Shown: piece by piece, positions 1 through 9,701 of the stretch
Position numbering within the stretch: the stretch's first letter is position 1
Layout: each line of letters begins with the position of its first letter
Assembly (NCBI GenBank): GCA_900764695.1
Contig: CAAFOY010000079.1
Span: forward strand, 11,396-75,395
Reading direction: 5' to 3'
DNA: 64,000 nucleotides
DNA from: Lachnospiraceae bacterium
GTDB taxonomy: Bacteria > Bacillota_A > Clostridia > Lachnospirales > Lachnospiraceae
Program-made: the position numbers and the translations under genes
The notes under the pieces: model-generated
Seen by the model: only the letters and a program-made list of their open reading frames with translations
Databases searched by the model: none
Told to the model about the DNA's origin: nothing

Positions 1-1360
1 TTAAAGGAAAGTTTATAGTTTCAATAGCGTTATCAGCAAATACATAGTCACCCCATGTAAGAACAGTTTCAGGAAGTGTTATGCTTTTAAAATTACATAA
101 TCTAAAAGCACGATTTCCTATATAATATAATTTGTCAGGAAAATTAATTTCCGAAAGATATATGCAACCATTAAAGGCATCATCTCCAATTTTTAAAAGA
201 GTAGATGGAAGTATAACTTTTTTAAAAGAGTATATTGAGTCTGTTACATATGAGTTAAATGCGTTAGGAGCAATTTCTGTTACTCCCTCGGGAATTTCAA
301 CAGTCGAAAGTCTGCCGTTATAACCGATAACAACATTGTCGTTTGTAATAAACATACCATTTTCAAATCTCAGTTTATTGCCAAGAGCCAGTGAAAGATG
401 ATAAATATCTATGCGGGCTAATGAACTGTAAAGAGTAGAAATGCTTAAGGAATCAAGTGTGTCTGATCCAATTGCAATGTCAGTTACAGAGGTCTGAGAA
501 ACAGAGGCCTTAGCAAAATATTTATCTTTTTCTATGGTTGTAACGCTTCCGGGAATCACTAGTTTTGTAAGATTAGTACAGCATGCGTAAGCATCGGAAG
601 ACGAATCTGTCTGGGCATAAAGAATAGACTGAAGGTTAAATTCCTGACAACCATCTTCAATAATTAGTTCAGTTCTTTCAGAAGGAACACGAACTATGTT
701 CAAACCATTTTTAGAATAAATTATACCATTTATAGATTTATATGCAGGGTCTTTTTTGTAAACTACAAGATTGTTTGTTTTTACTGTTGAAACTACATCT
801 AACTTAAGAGACGATGAAAACTTAACTGTTTCAATTATAGTATCTCCGCTTATGGAATCGTATGCATCATCCCCCGGGAGTGTCTTAACATTATAATTTC
901 CGGGAACTGATAATTTAGACAATGAATCACAAGAAGAAAATGCACATTGTCCAATAGTGCTAACAGTGTTTGGTACTATAATTTTTTTTATTTTTGTTCC
1001 GTAAAAAGCGTAACAATTTATGACTTTCAAAGTGTTTGGAAGCTTAACTTTTTGCAGATTTTTACAATTATAAAATGCGTATTTAGAAACAGATGTAACG
1101 CCATTTCTTATAATAACGGTATGTATTTGTCTGTTCTTTTTAAATGTCATTGAGTTAGGCATTTTACCTTTTCCATAAATGGTAATAGTTCCATCCTTTA
1201 TTTTATATTTGACGGAAGCTATCTGAGTGGAAGAGCTACTTTGATTGATTTTTGCTGCCGCATTTACATTTTTTAAAATTGCACTATTTCCAAAAATAAA
1301 TATAGAACAAAAAAATGTAAGGATTAATAAAGTTACACCAGATTTAAAAGTTTTTGCCAT
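1..1360 (-). CDS. BspA-like leucine-rich repeat surface protein (partial, C-terminus off window)
   Basis: The minus strand is open from an ATG at 1360-1358 to the window edge, so about 453 N-terminal residues are present and the stop codon lies outside. The start follows a strong AGGAGGG site (1369-1375 region). Residues 1-35 form a signal peptide (MAKTFKSGVTLLILTFFCS, ending near NAAAK). The rest is made of about 22-residue repeats of the LRR_5/BspA type, with recurring patterns such as TFKKNRQIHTVIIRNGVTSV, YAFYNCKNL and LPSTLLKIGDDAFNGC. Such proteins are usually exported adhesins or surface proteins. The specific ligand cannot be read from the sequence. It is divergent from the GH18 lipoprotein gene at 1671. 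Confidence 0.85.
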   Translation of the reverse strand, partial: MAKTFKSGVTLLILTFFCSIFIFGNSAILKNVNAAAKINQSSSSTQIASVKYKIKDGTITIYGKGKMPNSMTFKKNRQIHTVIIRNGVTSVSKYAFYNCKNLQKVKLPNTLKVINCYAFYGTKIKKIIVPNTVSTIGQCAFSSCDSLSKLSVPGNYNVKTLPGDDAYDSISGDTIIETVKFSSSLKLDVVSTVKTNNLVVYKKDPAYKSINGIIYSKNGLNIVRVPSERTELIIEDGCQEFNLQSILYAQTDSSSDAYACCTNLTKLVIPGSVTTIEKDKYFAKASVSQTSVTDIAIGSDTLDSLSISTLYSSLARIDIYHLSLALGNKLRFENGMFITNDNVVIGYNGRLSTVEIPEGVTEIAPNAFNSYVTDSIYSFKKVILPSTLLKIGDDAFNGCIYLSEINFPDKLYYIGNRAFRLCNFKSITLPETVLTWGDYVFADNAIETINFPL

Positions 1361-1670
1361 ATAAATCCCTCCTCTCACAGCTTTGAACAGCTGGATAAAT
1401 TTGAAATTTTTCATACAAATAAATATGTATTTTCCGCTCATACTAATTGATTTAATTATACCAAAATATAGTCTGAAATTAAACAAAAGTTATTAAATCT
1501 TAAGATATATAAAGATGAAATTATGTTATATATATGTTATGATGTAGTAGTTAAATATTTGCAAAAAATATGCTAATAAAATGATGTGAATATCAAAAAT
1601 ATGCATAATAAATTGGTAAGCCTATAGTAGTGTTCAATTTAGGAAGATATTCACAGAGGAGGAAGAACAA
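1361..1670. other. Divergent intergenic region, no clear gene
   Basis: This AT-rich spacer separates the minus-strand LRR gene from the plus-strand GH18 gene. It holds both ribosome sites and a short hairpin (CAGCT/AGCTG arms) beside the LRR ribosome site. TATGAT-like hexamers occur near 1535-1545, but no convincing paired -35/-10 promoter was found on either strand. Confidence 0.4.
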
Positions 1671-3464
1671 GTGAGAAAGAGCATAAAGTATATAATGACA
1701 ATGGCTACAATTTCAGCCATGGCAATGACAATGACAGGATGTTTTGGACCGGAAACAAGTAAAGAATATGTTACTTTGAATGATTATATGATGCTTCATT
1801 ATACAGATGATGATGGAAATGAGGTTACAGCGACATCTGCAGATGGAAATGAAATGGCAGCAGTTGCCTGTGATAATGAATATGTAAATAAATATGCATT
1901 TGAAAAAGATGGCGATACTTATATGGATATAAGTGGCGTGAAAAAATATATTGATGACAGATTTTACTATGACAGTACGGAAAATACAGTTATGTATACT
2001 AATGCAACTACAATATATACAAGCCCTGTAGGCAGCAATGAAGTTACAGGCAATACAAAAGAAAATCTTGATTTTACATCATCAGTTATGGATGGTGAGA
2101 TATGTTATGTAAATTTAAAATATATAAGCAAATACATTGATTTTGATTATAAATATGCAAAAGCAAATGGGGATAAGCCTGCAGTTGTTGTAGTTAATAC
2201 AAAAAGCCGTGAAGATAAAAATGGCACTGTAAAGAAAAATACTCAGATTAGAACAGATGCAGATTATATGGCTGATATTGTTAGTGACGTAAAGGCTGAT
2301 ACAAAACTCACAATTTTAGATAAAGGTGATGAATGGGATAAAGTTGCTACAGACGATGGAGTTATAGGTTATATTTTAAATAAGAGAGTTAAAGTAGGAA
2401 AAACAACAAAAGTTTCATATAAAAATGATTATGATACATATACGCATAATGTTTTAGATAAAAAGATAAGCCTTGCATGGCATCAGGTTATGTATTCATC
2501 AAGTAATTCAGGGTTAAGTGACATGATAAAAAACGCTAAAGGTCTTAATGTTATTTCACCAACATGGTTTAGCGTAAGTGATTCAAAGGGAGAAGTGTCA
2601 TCAATAGGCTCAGCGGATTATGTAAAGAAGGCACATAGTGCTGGACTTGATGTATGGGGACTTGTAAGTGATTTTGAAACAGATGGCAATGGAGATTATT
2701 ATATAAAAACAGTTGTAAATAATACAAAAGCAAGACAAAAGATGGTTTCTAATATAATGAAATATGCATCATTATATGATTTAGATGGAATTAATGTAGA
2801 TTTTGAATATATAAATGTTTCTGAGGGAGCCGGATATTTACAGTTCTTGAGAGAATTGTCAATTGAATGCAGAAAGAAAGGTATAGTTTTATCAATAGAC
2901 AATTATCAGCCGTCTGCATGGACAGAATTTTATGACAGAAATCAGCAGGGAAGATTAGCAGATTATGTTGTTGTAATGAATTATGACGAACATACAACTT
3001 CAAGTAATGAGGCAGGATCAGTATCATCATTGACATTTACGGAAGAAGGTTTAAAAAATACAATTGATGAAGTGGGAGATGCTTCAAGAGTAATTAATGG
3101 AATGCCATTTTATACAAGAATATGGACGGAAACTCCTGAGGACGAATCAGATGGAAATGGAAAATTAATCGAAGATGCTGCAAATGGTAATTATGTTTTG
3201 TCAACAAAGGCTGTTTCAATGGATGCGGCAAAAGAAGCGTATACAGAAGCAGGGGCTACACCTAGTTATAATGAAGAAACAGGACAAAATTATGTTGTTT
3301 ATGAAAAAGGAAACAGTACATACATGATTTGGCTCGAAGATGAGACTTCAGTAAAGGCAAGACTTGAGTTAATGAACAAGTACGAAATTGCCGGGGCAGG
3401 ATATTGGAAATTAGGATTAGAGTCAGACGATATATGGAATACGATTTCACAATATTTTAAATAA
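1671..3464 (+). CDS. Lipoprotein with SH3-like domain and GH18 glycosidase domain
   Basis: The 597-residue protein starts at GTG 1671, about 7 nt after GAGGAGG. Residues 1-24 form a lipoprotein signal with lipobox MTGC (Cys24), so it is probably anchored on the outer face of the membrane. Residues ~190-243 look like a bacterial SH3 domain (N-T-Q-I-R-T-D start, GYI-x-N-K-R-V end). Residues ~265-597 form a GH18 barrel with the catalytic motif D372-G-I-N-V-D377-F-E379, the expected D-x-D-x-E arrangement with Glu379 as acid. This resembles the SleL/YdhD/CcfE group that acts on peptidoglycan N-acetylglucosamine. A role in cell-wall turnover or germination is inferred; chitin is a less likely substrate given the SH3 domain. 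Confidence 0.85.
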   Translation: MRKSIKYIMTMATISAMAMTMTGCFGPETSKEYVTLNDYMMLHYTDDDGNEVTATSADGNEMAAVACDNEYVNKYAFEKDGDTYMDISGVKKYIDDRFYYDSTENTVMYTNATTIYTSPVGSNEVTGNTKENLDFTSSVMDGEICYVNLKYISKYIDFDYKYAKANGDKPAVVVVNTKSREDKNGTVKKNTQIRTDADYMADIVSDVKADTKLTILDKGDEWDKVATDDGVIGYILNKRVKVGKTTKVSYKNDYDTYTHNVLDKKISLAWHQVMYSSSNSGLSDMIKNAKGLNVISPTWFSVSDSKGEVSSIGSADYVKKAHSAGLDVWGLVSDFETDGNGDYYIKTVVNNTKARQKMVSNIMKYASLYDLDGINVDFEYINVSEGAGYLQFLRELSIECRKKGIVLSIDNYQPSAWTEFYDRNQQGRLADYVVVMNYDEHTTSSNEAGSVSSLTFTEEGLKNTIDEVGDASRVINGMPFYTRIWTETPEDESDGNGKLIEDAANGNYVLSTKAVSMDAAKEAYTEAGATPSYNEETGQNYVVYEKGNSTYMIWLEDETSVKARLELMNKYEIAGAGYWKLGLESDDIWNTISQYFK

Positions 3465-3517
3465 TTACTCATAAAAATTGTTTTGGCTTCATATAATTTT
3501 AAAGAAGGAGTGAGGCC

Positions 3518-3961
3518 ATGATTAATACAAAACGAGTTTTTTACATTTATTCTTACAAAAGAGGAGTAAAGGGCAGAAATGTAGGATTTGCCAGAATCAG
3601 GGGAAGAGATGATAATTATAAGTTGAATGTATCCATTAAAGTTCCGGTAGAATATGGTGCTGAGAATATGGAAATATGCCTGCTTAAAAGAAATCAGGGA
3701 TTTGTATCCGGATATAAGGTTGGCACAATGACACCATTTAATGAAATATGTAAATTCAATACCGTGATTAGTTCGAAAAAATTGCGGGAAGCTGAATTTG
3801 ATATAAATGATATTGATGGAATTTATATATTTGGAACAGAGCAGGATGGATATGCTTTTTTTGCAAAAATGGAGGATGAATTGAATGATCATCCAAAAGA
3901 ATTATTTGATTATCAGATGGACAAATTTAATAGGAATTCACAACTTGTATATGTAAATTAG
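3518..3961 (+). CDS. Conserved hypothetical protein, DUF6128-like N-terminus
   Basis: The 147-residue protein starts at ATG 3518 after an AAGGAG site. It is soluble, with no signal peptide or membrane segment. The N-terminus (FYIYSYKRGVKGRNVGFARI) resembles a short beta-rich domain I associate with Lachnospiraceae proteins of unknown function, recalled as DUF6128; I am unsure of the family number. The middle keeps alternating beta-like segments (MEICLLKRNQGFVSGYKVG; GIYIFGTEQDGYAFFAKME). It ends 11 nt before the likely tadA start and is probably co-transcribed with it. No function can be assigned. Confidence 0.7.
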   Translation: MINTKRVFYIYSYKRGVKGRNVGFARIRGRDDNYKLNVSIKVPVEYGAENMEICLLKRNQGFVSGYKVGTMTPFNEICKFNTVISSKKLREAEFDINDIDGIYIFGTEQDGYAFFAKMEDELNDHPKELFDYQMDKFNRNSQLVYVN

Positions 3962-3972
3962 GAGCATTGCCA

Positions 3973-4425
3973 ATGAATGAAAAATACATGAAAGAGGCAA
4001 TTAAGCAGGCAAAAAAAGCTGCTTCAATAGGTGAGGTACCGATAGGTTGCGTAATTGTTTATAAAGATAAAATTATAGGTAGAGGCTATAATAGAAGAAT
4101 GACAGATAAAAATGCTTTGAGTCATGCAGAATTGAATGCAATAAAAAAAGCAAATAAGGTGTTAGACGACTGGAGACTTGATGACTGTGAAATGTATGTA
4201 ACAACAGAACCGTGTCAAATGTGTGCCGGTGCAATTGTACAGGCAAGGGTAAAAAAAGTTTACATAGGTTGTATGAATCCCAAGGCAGGTTGTGCCGGTT
4301 CTATTATGAATTTGTTTAATGTAGATGCTTTCAATCATCAGGTAGAAAGTGAAAATGGAATTCTTGAAGAAGAGTGCAGCATGTTACTTAAGGAGTTTTT
4401 TAGAAATCTTAGAAATAAAAAGTAG
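3973..4425 (+). CDS. tadA: tRNA-specific adenosine-34 deaminase
   Basis: This enzyme converts A34 to inosine in the tRNA-Arg(ACG) wobble position. The 150-residue length is normal for TadA. The zinc site is intact: H51-A-E53 (E53 is the proton shuttle) and P80-C81-Q-M-C84 in TTEPCQMCAGA. I chose ATG 3973 because GGAG (3961-3964) lies 8 nt upstream; an in-frame TTG at 3967 would be only 2 nt from that site. It follows the hypothetical gene at 3518 directly and precedes the SRP RNA, a common arrangement in Firmicutes (tadA-ffs-dnaX). Confidence 0.95.
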   Translation: MNEKYMKEAIKQAKKAASIGEVPIGCVIVYKDKIIGRGYNRRMTDKNALSHAELNAIKKANKVLDDWRLDDCEMYVTTEPCQMCAGAIVQARVKKVYIGCMNPKAGCAGSIMNLFNVDAFNHQVESENGILEEECSMLLKEFFRNLRNKK

Positions 4426-4447
4426 TTTCATTTAGTATTATTTTACG

Positions 4448-4477
4448 TTGACAAAGTAAAATAAAATAATGTATACT
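4448..4477 (+). promoter_or_regulatory. Promoter of the SRP RNA
   Basis: TTGACA at 4448-4453 and TATACT at 4472-4477 are separated by 18 bp, close to the sigma-A consensus. Transcription is predicted to start near 4484, about 24 nt before the first conserved stem of the SRP RNA. Confidence 0.8.
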
Positions 4478-4507
4478 AAATGTCTGTAATTGAATAAGTT
4501 TAAAACT

Positions 4508-4770
4508 TCCGCGCAGCCGGGGAGATAGCGGTGCCCTGTACCTGCAATCCGCTACAGCAGGGGTGATGCTTTGCGTCGGGTCTATTTTGTAGAGCTGCCC
4601 TTTATAAGTGATGTTGACGCTTGGGTCTTGTGCAACGGAAATTTGTGAATCGTGTCAGGTCAGGAATGGAGCAGCACTAAGCAAAACCTTTCGTGTGACG
4701 CGAGGGTGCCTGAGCTGAGTTAACTGTAGAGGTAACGTCTATGAGATTTTCACAAAACAAAGCGCGCGGA
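4508..4770 (+). ncRNA. ffs: Signal recognition particle RNA, large bacterial type
   Basis: The conserved Ffh-binding helix 8 region reads GTGTCAGGTCAGGAATGGAG followed by CAGCAC (about 4653-4677), with the expected GGAA-type tetraloop and asymmetric loops. The 5' domain (CCGGGGAGATAGCGGTGCCC, then ...CAATCCGCTACAGCAGGGG) is the Alu-type fold of long Gram-positive SRP RNAs. The outer strands CCGCGC (4509-4514) and GCGCGCGG (4762-4769) pair to close the molecule, giving about 263 nt. It forms the RNA core of the signal recognition particle with Ffh. Confidence 0.93.
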
Positions 4771-4780
4771 TTAAAATAAA

Positions 4781-4816
4781 AAGAACTATGACTTTATAAG
4801 TTATAGTTCTTTTTTT
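4781..4816 (+). terminator. Intrinsic terminator of the SRP RNA
   Basis: A 12-bp stem (4781-4792 with 4800-4811, one G-U pair) closes a 7-nt loop and is followed by a T tract. Confidence 0.9.
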
Positions 4817-4968
4817 GCCGAAAAAAAGATTCACATATATAAGGTGGTTTGCTATAATGAAGCAATGTATTTAATATGACGATTAGGTATAAATGCATAA
4901 TATAAAAGATACTAAAATAGAAATGCAAATGAGTAAAAGTATAATTAAAAAATAAAGCGTGGTAAAAA

Positions 4969-6969
4969 ATGAAAGATATGGTTGGTAATAAATTTATGAA
5001 ACTAAAAAATGAACTTCATATTGGGAAGAATGACATAATAGCTATGGGGTTAATGCTATTGGCATTATTAATACTTATGCAGTATAGAACATATAGACCG
5101 TTTTTAGATGAATCAGACAATTTTTTAGGAGGAAAAATATTAAGCCGTGGCGGGGTTATATATAAAGATTATATATCCCAACATATGCCGGGGATGTATT
5201 ACATTGTTGGAATTATTGTAAAGTTAGGCTTTACGGAAATTCAGGAAATACGTACATGCTTTTATTTATTAATATTTTTGTCGTGGATAGTTATGTATTT
5301 TAGATACAAAAATATATTTTCATTGTGGATAATTCCAACTTTTGTATTTATGTATTTGTCTATGTTTAGTATTTCTAAAGGACATACATTGTTGGCTGAG
5401 CAGATAGAAATTATCGCGTTTATGGTGATTATGTGTGAATTGTTCTTATTTTTTAAAACAAAAAAATTAAAACTAAGTTCAACAATTTTTATTTCAATTA
5501 GCACATGGTTAGCAATTGTCTGTGCTATGACTGCGGTATGGACAATATTTTTTATGGCACTTATATTTATCATAATTTATATTGAACAATTAAAAAGTAG
5601 TGAAAATAAAAAAAATATAATGAATGAGATTATAAGAACCAGTGTGATAATAGCAATTCCTTTTATAATATGGATGGTTTATTTATTAAAAACTAATTCA
5701 GTAGAAGAATGGTTTTACCAGGCATATAAATTTAATCAGGAAGTGTACGGAAAATATGTTAATTTCTCAGGAATATTTAAAACTGTTATTGCTCCGTTTT
5801 TTGGATATGGAAGTATGATTTGGAAGGCAATACAACAATTAACAGTATCGCTTTATTCAAGTGTAATAATTTTGGTGTATGTAGTAGTTAATATTCTTTT
5901 TTGCATAGAAATGAGTCGAAAAGGGAAAATATATGGAATACTTATGTTTGTTACCATTATAGCAATGGGAAATAGAAGTTTTGGTATATGGTCATCAGAT
6001 GAAAATATGCATGCAACACCGTATTTGGCAATGACGGGATTTATGTTAGCGTATTTATTATTTGAAGTTTGGAATGTTCGAAAAGTGACAATAATAATGC
6101 TAACATTTCTTATGGTTGTACCGATTACATCAGCTCTTAATGAAGTGAGCGAATATAATAACAATATTAAATATGTAGAAACTTCTGATACGGCAAAATA
6201 TATAAATGCATTAACTAAAAAGAATGAAAAGATATTTTTGGTCGGTTTTAATGAATATAATGATTACAATGCATATAATAGAATGCCGGCAACAAGGTTA
6301 GTACATATTCATCCGTGGTTTATGGAAGAGTTCCAACAGGATGTAATTAATGATTTGGAAAAAAATAAAACAAGAGTAATTGTTAACGCTGAGGATATGG
6401 ATATATGGGGATATAAATATGTAGATTATGCCGCATCTTTGAGAAATTACATATTACAGAATTATACTCAGATTGGAAAAAGTGAAGCAAATGTATGGGT
6501 GCGAAATGATTATTACGAAAAGGCTCTTGAAAAACTGAATTATGACAATAATATGATAGTGCCAAATAATGAAGAATTAAAAGGTATTACATCAATAAAT
6601 GGAAAGAGTGTGTCGGAATGTTTTGTACCTAAGATGAAAAAATTGGTTAAAATTTCAACATATATAACAATAAACGGGGATATAAGAGATGGATATTATA
6701 TGGTGGATTTATATTCTCAAAAGGATAAAAAATGTATTTATAGTAGTGTAGTTCCGATTAGCGGAATAGTTGATGGATGGCAAATGTTTGACTTAGATGA
6801 TGTTAAAGTGACTCCGGGGAATAAATATGAAGTAAGAATTTCAGTAGCAGGCGTGTCTGAAACATGTAATGTTAATATAGGAGTTATAAAAAATAATGTA
6901 TCATTAAAAACAAAAATTAACAACAAATTGATTAATCAGGATTTAGCCTTAAGAGTTTATGGAAAATAG
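4969..6969 (+). CDS. Multi-pass membrane protein, GT-C glycosyltransferase-like
   Basis: The 666-residue protein has about ten hydrophobic segments between residues ~20 and ~400 and a soluble, beta-rich C-terminal domain (~520-666). The first extracytoplasmic loop carries acidic residues after helix 1 (RPFLDESDNFLGGKIL, then GGVIYKDYISQHMPG), typical of GT-C transferases of the PMT/ArnT type that use polyprenyl-phosphate sugars. This suggests transfer of a sugar to a wall polymer or protein outside the membrane. The acceptor is unknown. The start site is weak (GTGG about 7 nt upstream); ATG 4978 is an alternative. It stands alone between the ffs terminator and a terminator at 6983. Confidence 0.65.
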   Translation: MKDMVGNKFMKLKNELHIGKNDIIAMGLMLLALLILMQYRTYRPFLDESDNFLGGKILSRGGVIYKDYISQHMPGMYYIVGIIVKLGFTEIQEIRTCFYLLIFLSWIVMYFRYKNIFSLWIIPTFVFMYLSMFSISKGHTLLAEQIEIIAFMVIMCELFLFFKTKKLKLSSTIFISISTWLAIVCAMTAVWTIFFMALIFIIIYIEQLKSSENKKNIMNEIIRTSVIIAIPFIIWMVYLLKTNSVEEWFYQAYKFNQEVYGKYVNFSGIFKTVIAPFFGYGSMIWKAIQQLTVSLYSSVIILVYVVVNILFCIEMSRKGKIYGILMFVTIIAMGNRSFGIWSSDENMHATPYLAMTGFMLAYLLFEVWNVRKVTIIMLTFLMVVPITSALNEVSEYNNNIKYVETSDTAKYINALTKKNEKIFLVGFNEYNDYNAYNRMPATRLVHIHPWFMEEFQQDVINDLEKNKTRVIVNAEDMDIWGYKYVDYAASLRNYILQNYTQIGKSEANVWVRNDYYEKALEKLNYDNNMIVPNNEELKGITSINGKSVSECFVPKMKKLVKISTYITINGDIRDGYYMVDLYSQKDKKCIYSSVVPISGIVDGWQMFDLDDVKVTPGNKYEVRISVAGVSETCNVNIGVIKNNVSLKTKINNKLINQDLALRVYGK

Positions 6970-6982
6970 AATGAAAAATAGT

Positions 6983-7022
6983 CCCAAATATTGGATATAT
7001 TCTAATATTTGGGATTTATTTT
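6983..7022 (+). terminator. Intrinsic terminator after the membrane glycosyltransferase
   Basis: CCCAAATATT (6983-6992) pairs perfectly with AATATTTGGG (7004-7013), followed by ATTTATTTTTG. It separates the membrane protein gene from dnaX. Confidence 0.85.
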
Positions 7023-7140
7023 TGTTCCAAAATATTATATAATGAATCCAAAGGTATGCCCATTTATAGGAATGAAAACATTTTTATAAATACTAAGCAT
7101 ATTTTTTAGATTTAAAATAGACACAGGAAGGAGCGGGCTA

Positions 7141-8703
7141 ATGTCATATACAGCTTTATATAGAAAGTTTAGACCGGCAACGTTTGACGAAGTAAAGGGA
7201 CAAGATCATATTGTTAAAACTTTACAGAACCAGATTGAAGCTAATAGAATAGGCCATGCATATCTTTTTTGTGGAACACGAGGAACAGGTAAGACAAGTA
7301 TTGCAAAGATATTTGCGAAAGCAGTTAATTGTGAACATCCGGTAAATGGAAGCCCATGTAATGAATGTGCATCATGCAAAGCTATTGCAGCAGGAAGTTC
7401 AATGAATGTAGTTGAAATCGATGCGGCTTCTAATAATGGTGTTGATAATATCAGACAAATTAGAGAAGAAATTCAGTACTCACCAGCGGATGGAAAATAT
7501 AAGGTTTATATTATTGATGAAGTACATATGCTGTCTATAGGAGCGTTTAATGCGTTATTAAAGACATTAGAAGAACCACCGGCATATGTTATTTTTGTGC
7601 TTGCAACTACCGAACCACATAAGATTCCTATAACAATTCTTTCAAGATGTCAGCGATATGATTTTAAGAGAATCACTATAGATACGATAGCAGACAGACT
7701 TTCAGAATTGATGGAGAAGGAACAGGTTACAGTTGAAGATAAGGCAATCAGATATGTTGCAAAGGCAGCAGATGGTTCTATGAGAGATGCGTTAAGTCTT
7801 TTGGATCAGTGTATTGCTTTTTATTTAGGACAAACACTTACCTATGATAATGTACTTGAAGTGTTAGGTGCTGTAGACACAGAAGTGTTCAGCAAACTTA
7901 TTAGAGGCATTATAAATGGAGATGTTGTTGGTAGTCTGCATATATTGGATGATATGATAATGCAGGGAAGAGAACTTGGACAGTTTGTAAATGATTTTAT
8001 CTGGTATATGAGAAATTTATTATTAGTTCAGACATCAGATAATGTTGAGGATGTAATTGACGCATCCGCAGACAGAATCCAGGCATTAAAAGAAGAAGCA
8101 CAGATGGTTGAGACCGAAGTTCTTATGAGATACATAAGAGTTTTTTCGGATTTGTCAAATCAGATAAAATATTCTTCACAGAAAAGAGTTTTAATAGAAA
8201 TAGCTCTTATAAAGCTTAATAAACCGGCAATGGATACGGATGTAAGTTCCTTATTAAACAGAATGGCTTTAATTGAAAATAAATTAGAAAATGGTGTTGT
8301 TGCAGTAAGCCCTACAACAACGCAAAGTGCCACACCGGAGAGGCAGTCACAACCTAAAAAGAAATTTGATAAGGCGATACCAAAGGATGTGCAGGAAGTT
8401 GCTGATAATTGGGGAATGGTACAAAAACATTTGCCAACACACTTTAGAGCATATTTTAAAGACGCAAGATTTAGTGTGAAAGGTGACAACATATTACTTG
8501 TTGTATTTAAACATGGTGCAGTAGGTTATAATCAGTGTAATAAGCCGGAAGTCATAGAAATGCTAAATACAATTATTAGCGAACAGATAAAGAAAGAAGT
8601 TACAGTTGAAGTACAAATGCTTGAAGATAATCAGAATTTTGCAGATGTATATCAGGAAGTAATCTCAAGAATAAACATGGATATTGAAGAGGAGGATTTT
8701 TAA
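7141..8703 (+). CDS. dnaX: DNA polymerase III subunits gamma and tau
   Basis: This is the clamp-loader ATPase of the replisome. The first ~220 residues hold the AAA+ core: Walker A G45-TRGTGKTS, zinc cysteines C64/C73/C76/C79 (SPCNECASC), Walker B IIDEVHM and sensor 1 ATTEPHK. The lid and collar domain follow to ~365, then a Thr/Ser/Gln linker (~385-405) and a tau-like C-terminal domain. At 520 residues it is typical for clostridial DnaX. ATG 7141 follows AGGAGCG. It begins the classical dnaX-ybaB-recR operon. Confidence 0.96.
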   Translation: MSYTALYRKFRPATFDEVKGQDHIVKTLQNQIEANRIGHAYLFCGTRGTGKTSIAKIFAKAVNCEHPVNGSPCNECASCKAIAAGSSMNVVEIDAASNNGVDNIRQIREEIQYSPADGKYKVYIIDEVHMLSIGAFNALLKTLEEPPAYVIFVLATTEPHKIPITILSRCQRYDFKRITIDTIADRLSELMEKEQVTVEDKAIRYVAKAADGSMRDALSLLDQCIAFYLGQTLTYDNVLEVLGAVDTEVFSKLIRGIINGDVVGSLHILDDMIMQGRELGQFVNDFIWYMRNLLLVQTSDNVEDVIDASADRIQALKEEAQMVETEVLMRYIRVFSDLSNQIKYSSQKRVLIEIALIKLNKPAMDTDVSSLLNRMALIENKLENGVVAVSPTTTQSATPERQSQPKKKFDKAIPKDVQEVADNWGMVQKHLPTHFRAYFKDARFSVKGDNILLVVFKHGAVGYNQCNKPEVIEMLNTIISEQIKKEVTVEVQMLEDNQNFADVYQEVISRINMDIEEEDF

Positions 8704-8704
8704 C

Positions 8705-9046
8705 ATGGCAAGACGTGGAGGATTTCCAGGTGGCGGAATGCCACAGAATATGAACAATTTAATGAAGCAGGCTCAGAAGATGCAGAAGCAGATGGAAGAA
8801 GCTCAGGCAAATCTTGAAAGCCAGGAATTTACAACTACAGCCGGAGGCGGTGCAGTTGAAGTGACAATTACAGGTAAGAAAGAAATTACAAAAGTAAAAA
8901 TTGATGAAGAAGTTGTAGACCCTGATGACATTGAAATGTTAGAAGATTTAATTATGGCTGCAGTAAATGAGGCAATCAGAACTGTAGAAGAAAATACAAC
9001 ACAGCAGATGTCTAAAATAACAGGCGGTCTTGGCGGATTATTTTAA
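8705..9046 (+). CDS. YbaB/EbfC family nucleoid-associated protein
   Basis: This 113-residue protein has the Gly-rich N-terminus ([20 protein letters not shown]), a long Gln/Met-rich helix ([14 protein letters not shown]) and the beta-sheet core with [13 protein letters not shown], all typical of YbaB. These dimers bind DNA and coat the nucleoid. I chose ATG 8705, 1 nt after the dnaX stop and 8 nt after GAGGAGG; an upstream in-frame start inside dnaX is unlikely. The placement between dnaX and recR is the conserved order. Confidence 0.95.
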   Translation: MARRGGFPGGGMPQNMNNLMKQAQKMQKQMEEAQANLESQEFTTTAGGGAVEVTITGKKEITKVKIDEEVVDPDDIEMLEDLIMAAVNEAIRTVEENTTQQMSKITGGLGGLF

Positions 9047-9056
9047 GGAGTAGACA

Positions 9057-9653
9057 TTGGATTATTACAGTGGATATATATCAAAGTTGATTGAGGAACT
9101 TTCCATACTTCCGGGAATTGGCGCTAAGACAGCGTCAAGACTTGCATTTTATATATTAGATATGCCACAGGAACAGGTGGAAGAGTTATCCCAATCAATT
9201 ATTGATGCTAAGAAAAATGTAAAATATTGTAAAAAGTGTTTTACTTTGACAGATCAGGACATTTGTCCTATTTGCGCAAGTAAAGACAGAGACCATAAAA
9301 CAATTATGGTTGTAGAAAACACAAAAGATATGGCAGCCTATGAAAAAGTAGGAGAATATAAAGGGGTATACCATGTATTACATGGTGCCATAAATCCTTT
9401 AATGGGAATTGGACAGAATGATATAAAACTTAAAGAATTATTTGAAAGATTAAAAGATGATGTAGATGAAGTTATAATTGCTACAAATTCCAGCGTTGAA
9501 GGTGAAGCAACGGCGATGTACATAAGCAAAGTCGTTAAACCTTTAGGGATAAAGATAAGTCGAATTGCCAGTGGAGTACCGGTAGGTGGAGATTTAGAAT
9601 GTATTGATAACGTTACGTTACTGAGAGCGTTACAGGGAAGAGTGCAGATTTAG
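9057..9653 (+). CDS. recR: Recombination mediator protein RecR
   Basis: RecR works with RecO (and RecF) to load RecA on gapped DNA. The 198 residues include the N-terminal helix-hairpin-helix ([14 protein letters not shown]), the zinc finger C58-KKC61...C70-PIC73, and a TOPRIM domain ([14 protein letters not shown], then [11 protein letters not shown] and [15 protein letters not shown]). The start is TTG 9057, 6 nt after AAGGAG, which also overlaps the ybaB stop. Translation is therefore coupled to ybaB. Confidence 0.96.
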   Translation: MDYYSGYISKLIEELSILPGIGAKTASRLAFYILDMPQEQVEELSQSIIDAKKNVKYCKKCFTLTDQDICPICASKDRDHKTIMVVENTKDMAAYEKVGEYKGVYHVLHGAINPLMGIGQNDIKLKELFERLKDDVDEVIIATNSSVEGEATAMYISKVVKPLGIKISRIASGVPVGGDLECIDNVTLLRALQGRVQI

Positions 9654-9701
9654 ATTAAGTCATAATTCGCAACGGCGGATGAATGAAAGGTGTTTATCAA
9701 A

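Noticed and set aside
947..1153. Plus-strand reading frame in the LRR region
   Set aside because: It lies antisense to a clear LRR gene and lacks a ribosome site.
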